A stretch of 64,000 bases of DNA from DATJPD01 sp035506575 (GTDB taxonomy: Bacteria; Pseudomonadota; Alphaproteobacteria; CACIAM-22H2). The notes beneath the pieces were generated by a model, which made no database searches, was not told where the DNA came from, and saw nothing but the letters and a program-made list of their open reading frames with translations. Of this stretch, positions 24,455-33,029 are shown piece after piece (within the stretch, counting starts at the first letter, position 1; each line of letters begins with the position of its first letter). Made by a program: the position numbers and the translations under genes. The stretch covers positions 44,179-108,178 of the forward strand of contig DATJPD010000068.1 of the NCBI GenBank assembly GCA_035506575.1, given 5' to 3'.

Positions 24455-25066
24455 CTACGCCGGACGCCGCGACAGCATCCACAGCCCGCCGCCGATCAGG
24501 GTGAGGCCGGACAGCCGCGCCAGCAGCTTGGTGCGCGAGGGCTTCAGGAACCACAGCCGGCCGGCGCCGGCGACCAGCGCCCAGGCGGAATCGCTGACCG
24601 CCGCGAGCGCCACAGATGCGGCGCACATGACCGCGAGTTGCCGCCCGACCGGCAGGGTCGGATCCACGAACTGCGGCAGGAACGCGGTGAAGAAGGCGAA
24701 CGTCTTCGGGTTCGACAGGGCGACGAGCAGCCCGCGCAGGAAATGCACGTGGCCACCTTGTGGCGACAGGTCGGCGGGCGCACCGCCGCCGCGCCACGCC
24801 TGCACGCCGAGCCAGATCAAGTACGCAGCACCGCCCCAGCGCAGGACCTCGAACAGGTACACGGCGTTGCTCAGGATCCAGCTCAAGCCAAGCGCGATCG
24901 CCGTCAGGAGAACGGCCGTGCCCGACGATGTCCCCGCGACGGTGGCAAGGCCCGCCCGGGGCCCCCGGCTGGCACTCGTCGCGATGACCAGGGTGACGAT
25001 CGGCCCGGGGGCCAGGATCAAGACCACCGTGAAGACCAAAAAGGTCGTGAAGAGCTGCCAGTTCAT
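24455..25066 (-). CDS. LysE/RhtB-family amino acid exporter
   Basis: The 203-residue membrane protein has about six helices. It carries the LysE signature LAPGPIVTLVIATSASRGPRAGLATVAG near its N-terminus and the SNPKTFAFFTAFLPQFVDP motif in the middle, diagnostic of the RhtB/LysE translocators. It probably exports an amino acid or a related metabolite. It lies upstream of the MscS gene on the same strand with a 41-bp gap and is divergent from pqiA. The intergenic DNA to pqiA includes an inverted repeat CGCGGT/ACCGCG around 25099-25117. Confidence 0.9.
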   Translation of the reverse strand: MNWQLFTTFLVFTVVLILAPGPIVTLVIATSASRGPRAGLATVAGTSSGTAVLLTAIALGLSWILSNAVYLFEVLRWGGAAYLIWLGVQAWRGGGAPADLSPQGGHVHFLRGLLVALSNPKTFAFFTAFLPQFVDPTLPVGRQLAVMCAASVALAAVSDSAWALVAGAGRLWFLKPSRTKLLARLSGLTLIGGGLWMLSRRPA

Positions 25067-25185
25067 CGCTTGCTCCGCCGCGTCTGCCGCATTTCGCGGT
25101 CCAAAATACCGCGTTTTGCGGGAGCGAACAGGTCGGTGTTGCGTTTACCAGGAGGCGAGAGGCTGATCGCACCGTAGTACCACCC

Positions 25186-26469
25186 ATGGCCGAACCGACA
25201 CTCCGCGAATGCCCGGATTGCGGGCTTTGGGCGACGTTGGAGCCGCACGAGCGCGGCTTCGAACTGCGCTGTCCGCGCTGCGACGGCGTGGTGCGCGGTG
25301 TGTCTCGGCCGCAATTCGATACGCCGCTCGCCACGGCATTGGCCGGCCTGGTCTTTTATGCGGTCACGATCAGCACGCCCTTTCTCAGCGCCATGCTGTA
25401 CGGCCCCTGGCAGGCGAGCGACCTGTTGACCGGCTCCTTGGTCCTGCGGGCGCAGGGCTGGTGGGAGCTGAGCGGCCTGGTCTTCCTGACCACCGTGATC
25501 CTGCCCGCCGCCAACCTCCTTGGCGTCGTGGTCGTCCTCATCGGCATTCGCCGAGGCGCTTCGCGCGAGCTCATGGCGCAGATCTTCCGCTGGGTCCGGA
25601 CCTTGCGGCCGTGGGCGATGATCGAGGTGTTCCTTCTCGGCTTCGTGGTCGCTTACACGCGGCTGACCGCCGTCGCCTGGGTGACGATCGAGGACGGAAC
25701 ATTGGCACTCGCGGCTCTGGTGCTGACGACGCTCCTGGTGGACGTGACGCTCGATCTGGATTCGGTGTGGGATGCGCTCGAGCCGCCGCACGCCCCGTCT
25801 GTCGCTCCACCGGCGGCCCCGGCGCTGGCCTGCCATCTGTGCCAGAAGACGAACTTCGCGCAACCGGGTCAGCATTGCGCGCGCTGCGGCGCACGTCTTG
25901 CCGAGCGCAAACCGGACAGCCTGGCCCGCACCTGGGCCCTGATCGGTGCCGCGGCCATCCTGTACGTGCCGGCGAACATTTTCCCGGTGATGACCATCAA
26001 CTCGGCCTACCCGCAGGCGGCCAGCACCTTCATGTACGTGCGGACCGGCTCGTTCACGATCCTGGGCGGGGTTCGCGAGCTCGCCGATGCCGGCTACTGG
26101 CCGACGGCCCTTCTGGTGCTCGCCGCCAGCATCATCGTGCCGGCGTTCAAAGTGCTGAGCCTCGCGGTGATGCTGAGCCTCACCCACCGAGGGTCATCGG
26201 CATTGCTGCGCACCCGCACCAGGTTGTGGAGCGTGATCGATTTCATCGGGCGCTGGTCGATGATCGACGTGTGCATGATCTCGATCGTGGTGGCGCTGAT
26301 GCGCTTCGGGCAGCTGGCGCAAGGAGGAACCGGCGTCGGCATGGTGTGCTTCGCGGCCGTCGTCGTCCTGACCATGCTGGCCACCGAGGCGTTCGACACC
26401 CGGCTGATGTGGGACGCGGCCGAGCGCCCGTGGGCGCCCGGCTGGGCCGCAGCACCAGACGGCGCATGA
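25186..26469 (+). CDS. pqiA: Paraquat-inducible protein A (PqiA/YebS-like)
   Basis: The 427-residue inner-membrane protein consists of two similar halves. Each begins with a zinc-ribbon-like CxxC pair (CPDCG and CPRCDG; CHLCQ and CARCGAR) followed by four membrane helices. This is the PqiA architecture. PqiA/YebS is the membrane partner of a trans-envelope lipid-transport tube formed by PqiB. The downstream PqiB gene starts within its stop codon (ATGA), and PqiC follows, giving a complete pqiABC operon. Lipid transport for outer-membrane upkeep is the role known for this family. Confidence 0.92.
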   Translation: MAEPTLRECPDCGLWATLEPHERGFELRCPRCDGVVRGVSRPQFDTPLATALAGLVFYAVTISTPFLSAMLYGPWQASDLLTGSLVLRAQGWWELSGLVFLTTVILPAANLLGVVVVLIGIRRGASRELMAQIFRWVRTLRPWAMIEVFLLGFVVAYTRLTAVAWVTIEDGTLALAALVLTTLLVDVTLDLDSVWDALEPPHAPSVAPPAAPALACHLCQKTNFAQPGQHCARCGARLAERKPDSLARTWALIGAAAILYVPANIFPVMTINSAYPQAASTFMYVRTGSFTILGGVRELADAGYWPTALLVLAASIIVPAFKVLSLAVMLSLTHRGSSALLRTRTRLWSVIDFIGRWSMIDVCMISIVVALMRFGQLAQGGTGVGMVCFAAVVVLTMLATEAFDTRLMWDAAERPWAPGWAAAPDGA

Positions 26470-28157
26470 GCGATCCCCACATCCCCACGCGCGGGCCCGT
26501 GCCGCCCACGGCCTCTCCGCGGCGGCCGCGCATCCCGCTCGTATGGCTGGTGCCGGTCGTGGCGCTCGCGATCGCCGGATTCCTTGCCTGGCGCAGCTTC
26601 TCCGAGGAAGGCAAGCTCGTCACCCTGACCTTCGAGACCGCAAACGGCCTCACCGCGGGCGTGACCCAGGTCCGGCATAAATCGGTGGCGCTCGGGACCG
26701 TGCGCGACATCAGACTCAGCCAGGACATGTCGCACGTGATCGTGCATGTCCGCATGGCGCGCGATGCAACGCCGATCCTCACCGACCACGCGCAGTTCTG
26801 GGTCGTACGCCCACGCCTCTCGGCGGGCTACGTGCAAGGCCTCGAGACGCTCGTGTCGGGAGCGTATATCGACGTCGATCCGGGGCCGCCCGGCGGCAAG
26901 GCGCAGACGAGCTTCAAAGGTCTCGAGGCGCCGCCCTCGATACGGTCCGATGAGCCCGGCCATACCTACATCCTGACGGCGGACCGCGTCGGCGGCATCG
27001 GGCCGGGCTCGCCGGTGCTTTATCGCGACGTGAACGTCGGGGAGGTCCTGAGCTATGACGTGGACGGCGACGACAAGCCGGCCGTCCTGCACGTCTTCGT
27101 GCGTGCGCCGTTCGATCAGTACGTGCACACCAACAGCCGCTTCTGGAAGGCGGCCGGGGTGACGATCAATTACGGCGCCCAAGGGCTGCACCTCGAGCTT
27201 GAGTCGCTGCAGGCCGCTCTGTCCGGCGGGCTCACGTTCGACACGCCGCGCGAGGCGTTGAGTGCGCCCGCCGCCGGCGACAACGCGACGTTCACGCTCT
27301 TCGCCGATCACGAGCAGGCGATCGAGTCCGGCTACCGGCTGCGCGTCCCGCTCCTCGCCTATTTCCAGAGCTCGGTCGCGGGGCTCGGCCCGGGCAGTCC
27401 GGTCGACCTGTTCGGCCTCGACATCGGCCGGGTCACGGCGGTGACGCCGCAGATCGCACCCGACCGGCCGCAAGTGCAGGTCGCAATCGAGATCGAGCCG
27501 GAGCGCGCGTTCCCGGACGCAGCAACCTCGTGGCGCGATCCGGTCCAGGTCCTGCAGCGTCTGGTGGCGGGCGGCCTGCGGGCCGAGCTGTCGACGCGCA
27601 ATTTCATCACCGGCCAGGAGGCGGTGTCGCTCGAGTTCGTGCCCGGAGCCGCGGCGGCCACGATCGGTCGTGAGGGCGATGCGATCATCGTGCCGAGCCA
27701 GCCCGGCGGCGCCGCCGGCCTGGTCGATGCGGTGAGTGCGGTGGCCGCCCAGCTGAGCCAGGTGCCGTTCGGCCAGATCGCCGGGAACCTCAACCAGCTG
27801 CTGGCCAATGCGAACCAGACGCTCGGCAGCCCGGACATGCGGACGGCGATCCGCTCCCTGTCCGCGACCTTGCAGGACCTGCAGAAGCTGGTGCGCCAGA
27901 CCAATTCTGGCCTCACCCCGGCCCTCAACCGGCTGCCCGCGATCTCCGAGCAGCTGCAGCAGGCGATGACGCATGCGAACAATCTCCTGGCCGGGGCTGG
28001 CAGCAGCTACGGCACGAACTCCGACTTCCACCGCGATCTCGAGCAGCTGATGGAGCAGGCGAGCGACGCCGCACGCTCGGTCCGCATGCTCGCCGACTTC
28101 CTCAACCGCCATCCCGAAGCGCTGGTTCGCGGCCGCGCCAGCGAGAGCCGGCCGTGA
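26466..28157 (+). CDS. pqiB: PqiB-like MCE protein
   Basis: The 563-residue protein has one N-terminal membrane anchor (IPLVWLVPVVALAIAGFLAW). Three MCE domains follow, beginning near VTLTFETANGLTAGVTQVRHKSVALG, then YILTADRVGGIGPGSPVLYRDVNVG and FQSSVAGLGPGSPVDLFGLDIG. A long helical tail (SATLQDLQKLVRQTN, LQQAMTHANNLLAGAG) would make the needle-like coiled coil known from E. coli PqiB. The length and domain count match. It should form a periplasm-spanning channel for lipids between PqiA and the outer-membrane lipoprotein PqiC. Confidence 0.93.
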   Translation: MSDPHIPTRGPVPPTASPRRPRIPLVWLVPVVALAIAGFLAWRSFSEEGKLVTLTFETANGLTAGVTQVRHKSVALGTVRDIRLSQDMSHVIVHVRMARDATPILTDHAQFWVVRPRLSAGYVQGLETLVSGAYIDVDPGPPGGKAQTSFKGLEAPPSIRSDEPGHTYILTADRVGGIGPGSPVLYRDVNVGEVLSYDVDGDDKPAVLHVFVRAPFDQYVHTNSRFWKAAGVTINYGAQGLHLELESLQAALSGGLTFDTPREALSAPAAGDNATFTLFADHEQAIESGYRLRVPLLAYFQSSVAGLGPGSPVDLFGLDIGRVTAVTPQIAPDRPQVQVAIEIEPERAFPDAATSWRDPVQVLQRLVAGGLRAELSTRNFITGQEAVSLEFVPGAAAATIGREGDAIIVPSQPGGAAGLVDAVSAVAAQLSQVPFGQIAGNLNQLLANANQTLGSPDMRTAIRSLSATLQDLQKLVRQTNSGLTPALNRLPAISEQLQQAMTHANNLLAGAGSSYGTNSDFHRDLEQLMEQASDAARSVRMLADFLNRHPEALVRGRASESRP

Positions 28158-28711
28158 GCCGCGGACTGTTTCTTCTGATGCTGCTGGCGGGGTTGTGCGG
28201 CTGCGCCTCGCCGGAGCCTGCCTATTATACCCTGGCGCCCGTGCCGGGCCCGGTGCTGGCCGGCGGCCCGCCGACGATCGAGGTGCGGCGGCCGGGCCTC
28301 GCGGCCTACCTCGATCGCACGGACATCGTACGCCGCGGCGAGGACTACCGGCTCGTGATCGCGAGCAGCGACCAATGGGGCGAACCCCTCGACACCCTCA
28401 TCGGCCGCGTGCTGGCCGAGGACCTGACCGACCGCCTGCCCGGGAGCACGGTCTTTTCCGACGACGCCGTGTCGCCGCACGAAGCGCTGGTCAACGTCGA
28501 TATCGGGCGCTTCGACGCCGACGCCAAGGGAACGGTGACCCTGCTCGCCCAGATCGCGGTTCAGCGCGGCCCCAACCAGCCGCAGGCCACGCGCGCCCTG
28601 CGCCTGACCGCGCCGACGCGCTCGTCCTCCACCTCGGACATGGTCGCAGCGATGAGCCAGCTGCTCGGCCAGCTGGCGGATGCGATTGCAGGGATGCTGC
28701 GGCCGGGCTGA
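28154..28711 (+). CDS. pqiC: PqiC-like outer-membrane lipoprotein
   Basis: The start is a GTG overlapping the pqiB stop (GTGA). The 185-residue protein has a lipoprotein signal (LFLLMLLAGLCGC) and then YYTLAPVPG, the typical start of the PqiC/YmbA 'ABC-type transport auxiliary' domain. It continues with TIEVRRPGLAAYLDRTDIVRR and GEPLDTLIGRVLAEDL, also diagnostic. It is the outer-membrane end of the PqiABC lipid-transport system. It ends 4 bp from the stop of the convergent dioxygenase-like gene. Confidence 0.9.
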   Translation: MSRGLFLLMLLAGLCGCASPEPAYYTLAPVPGPVLAGGPPTIEVRRPGLAAYLDRTDIVRRGEDYRLVIASSDQWGEPLDTLIGRVLAEDLTDRLPGSTVFSDDAVSPHEALVNVDIGRFDADAKGTVTLLAQIAVQRGPNQPQATRALRLTAPTRSSSTSDMVAAMSQLLGQLADAIAGMLRPG

Positions 28712-28715
28712 GCCG

Positions 28716-29726
28716 CTACCCGCTCTTGCGGCCGCTCACGGTCGCGGCCCACCACGGACACGAATCGGCGGCGACGTCGTGGTTACCGTTGAGCACCTGC
28801 ACCGGCACGCGCCCTCCGGCCTCGGCGACCTTGATGCGCATCGCGCGCGCATCGGCGCGCGCCTCGGCCAGGAGCCACTGCCGGTCATGGCCCCACAGGC
28901 TCGGTCCCTCGGTTCGCTCGTGCGGCGTCCAGTTGGCGGGATCGACCGTGCGGCCACCCCATCCGTACTCGACCAGGAACTTGCTCGGGGACCAGGAGTA
29001 GAACGACGTGACGTAGTCGTTCACGTGGCGGCCCAAGGTGGTGCCGATCATCTCGGGCTGGCCGAGTGCGAGGTCGTAGGCCTGGCCCACGTCATCGAGA
29101 TAGCAGAGCTCCAGCATCAGATGATGGATGCCGTTCTTTCCGGTGTCGATGAAGGCGAGGCTGTGGTGGCGCGGATTGATGTGGAAGAAATACGCCTTGA
29201 AGGGCTTGAGGATGTAGTCCGTCGGCCGGAAACCGAGCACGTCGCGGTAGAACGCGATCAGCTCGTCGATGCGCTCGGCGGTCAGCACCGCATGGCCCAT
29301 GCCGAGGGGCCCGGTGCGGAAGCCCGAGATCGAACGGCCTGGTGAAAACGGATCGGTCGTGCTCTCGGCCCCATGGCACACCTCGACCCGGTTGCCCGCC
29401 GGATCGGCGAACACGATCAGGTCTTTGACCCGCCGCTCGTCGGCGAGCGCCCGCGAGCCACGCGCCACCTGGATGCGGGCGCGCTCGAGGTCGCTTGCGA
29501 CCTGCTCGAGTGCCGCGGCGTTGGCCGTCTCCCAGCCATAGAAGGCCGGCCCCTCGCCGTCGCCCTCCTGCACGATCACGCGCTGCTTGCGGTCGTCCAT
29601 GCGGAACGCAAGGGCGGCGCGGGTTTTATCGGTGAGCTGCAGCCCGAGGAACCGCGTCGCGAAGCCCGTCCATTCATCGAGCTTGTGCGTGTTGACGCCG
29701 ACATAGGCGAGCGCTTGCAGAGTCAT
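28716..29726 (-). CDS. Type I extradiol dioxygenase-like (VOC) protein
   Basis: This 336-residue protein is made of two vicinal-oxygen-chelate modules, as in 2,3-dihydroxybiphenyl 1,2-dioxygenase. The N-terminal module begins LAYVGVNTHKLDEWTGFATRFLGLQL. The C-terminal one has LGMGHAVLTAERIDELIAFYRDVLGF, a His in PRHHSLAFID and a Glu-containing segment later, as expected for the Fe(II) His-His-Glu site. It would cleave a catechol ring next to the hydroxyls. It lies 14 bp downstream of the MDR oxidoreductase gene on the same strand, so the two are probably one operon for an aromatic or quinone-like substrate. Confidence 0.85.
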   Translation of the reverse strand: MTLQALAYVGVNTHKLDEWTGFATRFLGLQLTDKTRAALAFRMDDRKQRVIVQEGDGEGPAFYGWETANAAALEQVASDLERARIQVARGSRALADERRVKDLIVFADPAGNRVEVCHGAESTTDPFSPGRSISGFRTGPLGMGHAVLTAERIDELIAFYRDVLGFRPTDYILKPFKAYFFHINPRHHSLAFIDTGKNGIHHLMLELCYLDDVGQAYDLALGQPEMIGTTLGRHVNDYVTSFYSWSPSKFLVEYGWGGRTVDPANWTPHERTEGPSLWGHDRQWLLAEARADARAMRIKVAEAGGRVPVQVLNGNHDVAADSCPWWAATVSGRKSG

Positions 29727-29740
29727 GAATGGGTCTCCGG

Positions 29741-30766
29741 CTAGATCTCTACGACCAGCTTACCACGCACGCGGTTGGTGACGGAGCGGGCAAACGCCTC
29801 GCGGACCTGTTCCAGCCGGTAGACGTGCTCGATCGACATGCGGATTCTGCCCTCGGCCACGAACGCGGTCGTGGCACCCAGCATGGCATTGTCCGGCTTG
29901 ATCATCGACCAGAAGTAGCCGCGCCCATACTTCGAGCGCTGCTCCTCCGCCTTGGTCTGGCGCTGCGCGTTCACCTTGACGATCCCCGCCTCCCAGCCGA
30001 GCTCGTCGGTGACCGGGATGACCGGATGGACGATCGACACGAAATTGGCGCCGCCGTCCGTGCGGAGAACGCTCAATGCCCGCTCCTCGTCGCCCCCGAC
30101 GGTGTCGTAGACGAGGTCGACGTCGTGCAGCACGCGCGCGTAGTCCTGTGACCCGTAGTCGATCACGACATCCGCACCCAGGCCGGCGACGAAGCCGGTA
30201 TTGGCGGCACTGCAGGTTGCGGCCACGCGCGCCCCCCACAATTTGAGAAGCTGGACCGCGAAGCTGCCGGTGCCGCCGGCACCACCGAGGACCAGGGCCG
30301 TCTTACCGCCAAGACTTCCGGGCTTGATGCCGACTTCGTTGACGAAGGCGGACCAGGTCGTGAGCCCGGCATAGGGGTAGGTGGCCGTGGCCTGCCAGGA
30401 CAGCACGGCGGGCTTCTTGACCAGGAGGTCGGCGCGAACCGCGACCAGCTCGGCGAGGGCGCCGGGCTCGCTCGACACGACGAGACCCACGACCTCGTCA
30501 CCCGGCGCGAACCGGTCGACGCCTGGCCCGACTCGCTCAACGACGCCAGCCACGTCGCGCCCCAGGATCATCGGCAGGCCGATGCCGAGCGATGTCAGGC
30601 GCGCCCGCGCATAGCCCCCCGACATGCGCACGTCGATCGGGTTGACCGAGCTTGCCTTCATGCGGACCAGGACCTGCCCGGGCCCGATCGCCGGATCGGG
30701 GTAATCAGGCTCGATCCGCAAGGTGCTCCCCGCCGCACCGTACTTCCGCAAGACCGCCGCGCGCAT
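29741..30766 (-). CDS. MDR-superfamily quinone oxidoreductase / zinc-less alcohol dehydrogenase
   Basis: The 341-residue enzyme starts with GGGGGAGGACG in front of ATG 30766. The N-terminal GroES-like domain reads VLVRMKASSVNPIDVRMSGG, with no structural-zinc cysteine cluster. The Rossmann domain is TALVLGGAGGTGSFAVQLLKLWGARVAATCS with the AxxGxxG NADPH site. This is the quinone-oxidoreductase (QOR/crotonyl-reductase-like) branch. It probably reduces a quinone or an enone with NADPH. It is the first gene of a two-gene unit with the extradiol-type dioxygenase. Confidence 0.9.
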   Translation of the reverse strand: MRAAVLRKYGAAGSTLRIEPDYPDPAIGPGQVLVRMKASSVNPIDVRMSGGYARARLTSLGIGLPMILGRDVAGVVERVGPGVDRFAPGDEVVGLVVSSEPGALAELVAVRADLLVKKPAVLSWQATATYPYAGLTTWSAFVNEVGIKPGSLGGKTALVLGGAGGTGSFAVQLLKLWGARVAATCSAANTGFVAGLGADVVIDYGSQDYARVLHDVDLVYDTVGGDEERALSVLRTDGGANFVSIVHPVIPVTDELGWEAGIVKVNAQRQTKAEEQRSKYGRGYFWSMIKPDNAMLGATTAFVAEGRIRMSIEHVYRLEQVREAFARSVTNRVRGKLVVEI

Positions 30767-30856
30767 CGTCCTCCCCCTGCCGTCCTGTCGTTGAAGCGAT
30801 TATAGTCTGGGATCGAAGGCCCGGGGAAACACCGGCCAAACCACAGGGAGGACGCC

Positions 30857-31861
30857 ATGAAGCTCGGGAAGCTGATTGCCGCGATTGCGCTCGTGCTCGC
30901 GCTCGGACCGGCGCTCGCGCGAGCCGAGCCGGTGAAAATCCGTGCCGGCTGGATCAACGTGCCGGCGTCCCTGATCCCGATCCTGTTCGTGAAACCGGGC
31001 GTCGCGCGCCACCAAGGCGTCACCTATACGTGGGAGCCGATCTACTTCTCGGCGTCGGGCAAGCAGATCCAGGCGATCGCCACCGGCGAGCTCGACATCG
31101 CCCCGCTCGGCTTCTCGACCGTCAGCATCGCCGTGCAGAACGCGGGCCTGAACGACCTGCGCATCGTCGCCGACGAAACCCGCGACGGGGTCGAGGGCTA
31201 CAACACCGTCGAATACCGGGTGCTGCGCGACGGGCCGGTCAAGACTGTCGCCGACCTCAAGGGCAAGGTGGTGGCGACCAACGGGATCGGCGCCGGCGTG
31301 GACATCGGGATGCGCGCCTTCCTCGCGAAGAACGGCTTGCTCGACAAGCGCGACTACACGGTGATCGAAGCGCCGTTCCCGACCATGGCGGCGATCCTCG
31401 CCGACCACAAGGCCGACCTCGTCACCGCCACCTCACCGTTCAAGTACCGGCCGGATTTCGAGCAGCTCGCCCGCACCCTATTCACCCTGCGCGACGCGCT
31501 CGGCCCCTCGGAGCTGTCGTTCTGGACGATGCGGGCTGGCTTCCTCAAGGAACACCGGGCCGCGGTCGTCGACCTCCTCGAGGACTATATCCGCGTGCTC
31601 CACTGGTTCAACGACCCTGCCAACCACGCCGAGGCGGTCGACATCGTGGCCAAGTTCACGAAGCAGCACCGCGAGGTGCTCGACGGCTGGGCCTTCACCC
31701 ACAAGGACTACTACCGCGACCTGACCGCTCAGCCGGACATGAAGGCGCTTCAGAACAACATCGACGTGCAGGTGAAGCTCGGCTTCATCAAGTCCGAATT
31801 CGACGTGAACAAATACGCCGATCTCAGCCTGGTGAAAGAGGCGGCCGCGCGGGTGAAATAA
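30857..31861 (+). CDS. Orphan ABC substrate-binding protein (SsuA/TauA-like)
   Basis: The 334-residue protein starts behind GGGAGGACGCC. The signal peptide is LIAAIALVLALGPALARA. The mature part has IRAGWINVPASLIPILFVKPGV and KTVADLKGKVVATNGIGAGVDIGMRAFLAKNGL, typical of class-II NMT1/TauA binding proteins. No transporter partner is adjacent. A TATAGTCTGGG element about 50 bp upstream resembles sequences before the binding-protein genes at 3748 (TATAGTCCAGGG) and 57916 (CTAGTCTGGG). It is divergent from the MDR oxidoreductase gene. The ligand is unknown. Confidence 0.88.
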   Translation: MKLGKLIAAIALVLALGPALARAEPVKIRAGWINVPASLIPILFVKPGVARHQGVTYTWEPIYFSASGKQIQAIATGELDIAPLGFSTVSIAVQNAGLNDLRIVADETRDGVEGYNTVEYRVLRDGPVKTVADLKGKVVATNGIGAGVDIGMRAFLAKNGLLDKRDYTVIEAPFPTMAAILADHKADLVTATSPFKYRPDFEQLARTLFTLRDALGPSELSFWTMRAGFLKEHRAAVVDLLEDYIRVLHWFNDPANHAEAVDIVAKFTKQHREVLDGWAFTHKDYYRDLTAQPDMKALQNNIDVQVKLGFIKSEFDVNKYADLSLVKEAAARVK

Positions 31862-31880
31862 GATCGTCCGGTCACATCCG

Positions 31881-31987
31881 TCATTGCGAGCGTCAGCGAC
31901 GAAGCAATCCAGAGCGACAAAGACTGGATTGCTTCGTGGAGCCCGTCCTCGGGCCGGCCTTCGGCCGGACCCGTGGGCTCGCAATGA
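31881..31987. repeat. Dispersed palindromic repeat, family 2
   Basis: The element has terminal inverted repeats TCATTGCGAGC and GCTCGCAATGA. Inside is a second hairpin (CGAAGCAATCCAG/CTGGATTGCTTCG) and a third GC-rich one (GGGCCGGCC/GGCCGGACCC). This 'CATTGCGAGC...GCAATGA' type is a widespread intergenic repeat in alphaproteobacteria. It lies between a convergent binding-protein gene and the TRAP operon. Confidence 0.85.
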
Positions 31988-31996
31988 CCGAATTGG

Positions 31997-32998
31997 CTAC
32001 CGGTACTTCTGGGCCGCGGCGAGAAGCGCGTCGTAGTCGGCCTTGACCTTGGGATTGGCGGACAGGATCGGCGGCATCACCGAGGTGACGTCGGCGAGAT
32101 ACTGCTTCGCCTGGTCGGGCGCCATGGTGATCACCTCTCCGCCCTTCTGCTGCCAGGTGTCGGCGGCGCGCTTGGCGTCGTCCACGCCCCAGGTCGAATA
32201 CAGGCTTTCGGCCTTGGCCGATTCCTCGCGCACGACCTTCTCGAGATCCGGCCCGAGCGATTTCATCCAGCCGCGGTTGACGATGCCGGCCGCGAGCAGG
32301 TAGGTGCCGGGCAGGTAGGTCATCGGCTTGGCGATGTCGTAGTACTTGAACGCCACGAGGACCGCGATCGCCGCCACAGCACCGTCGATCGTGTGGTTCT
32401 GCAGCGCTGGCAGCACCTCGCCCAGCGGGATGGACAGAGGCGAGGCACCGAGCTTGCGGAACGGCTCCACGTACAAGGGGGCCGCACCCGGCACGCGGAT
32501 CTTGAGGCTGCGGAAATCGGCCGCACCGTGGATCGCCGTGTGCGACACGACCATCTGCGGGCCGTTGATGAAGACGGTCAGCGGCTCGATGCCCTTGTCG
32601 GCGCCGAACTCGGAGTAGCGCTTGCGGATGTCGGGGTCCGTCAGGACCTTCTCGCCGTGGACCACGCTGTCGAAGAGGCCGGGCGCGTCGAACACCTGGA
32701 ACCGCGGCTCGAGGCCGATCAGGAATCCGACCGCCGGGATGCTCATCTCGATCGTGCCCATGGCGACGCCGTCGACCGTGGCCGGGATCTGGCCGAGCTG
32801 GCTCGCCGGGTAGTACTCCACCTTGATCTTGCCGTTCGAGCGCGCCTCGACCCCGGCCTTGAACGCCTTGGCCCATTCGCCGGTCACGTCGTTCACGGTG
32901 GGCGACGAGATCTTCATGGTGAATTGCTGCGCCTGCGCGGTTGCCGTCGCGAACAGCGCCGCGGCCGCGATCGCCAGCCATCCGAGCCTTGTGTTCAT
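31997..32998 (-). CDS. dctP: TRAP transporter solute-binding protein (DctP)
   Basis: The 333-residue protein has a signal peptide (LGWLAIAAAALFATATAQA) and then FTMKISSPTVNDVTGEWAKAFKAGVEARSNGKIKVEYYP, the start of DctP proteins. Diagnostic regions are ATVDGVAMGTIEMSIPAVGF and GAADFRSLKIRVPGAAPLYVEPFRKLGASPLSI, which includes the conserved Arg that holds the substrate carboxylate. It binds an organic acid in the periplasm and delivers it to the DctM/DctQ membrane pair encoded upstream (order on this strand: dctQ, dctM, dctP). The substrate may be a C4-dicarboxylate or another acid. Confidence 0.93.
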   Translation of the reverse strand: MNTRLGWLAIAAAALFATATAQAQQFTMKISSPTVNDVTGEWAKAFKAGVEARSNGKIKVEYYPASQLGQIPATVDGVAMGTIEMSIPAVGFLIGLEPRFQVFDAPGLFDSVVHGEKVLTDPDIRKRYSEFGADKGIEPLTVFINGPQMVVSHTAIHGAADFRSLKIRVPGAAPLYVEPFRKLGASPLSIPLGEVLPALQNHTIDGAVAAIAVLVAFKYYDIAKPMTYLPGTYLLAAGIVNRGWMKSLGPDLEKVVREESAKAESLYSTWGVDDAKRAADTWQQKGGEVITMAPDQAKQYLADVTSVMPPILSANPKVKADYDALLAAAQKYR

Positions 32999-33029
32999 GG
33001 TGGTCCCCTCCCCTGTCGGTTCGCCCGGT

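Noticed and set aside
26094..28112. A 672-codon open frame on the minus strand
   Set aside because: It is antisense to pqiA/pqiB and lacks any recognisable motif, while the plus-strand genes have strong family matches and ATGA coupling.
30652..32046. A 464-codon plus-strand frame covering the binding-protein gene and repeat
   Set aside because: It is an out-of-frame shadow of the 30857 gene that continues into the family-2 repeat; no homology-like features.
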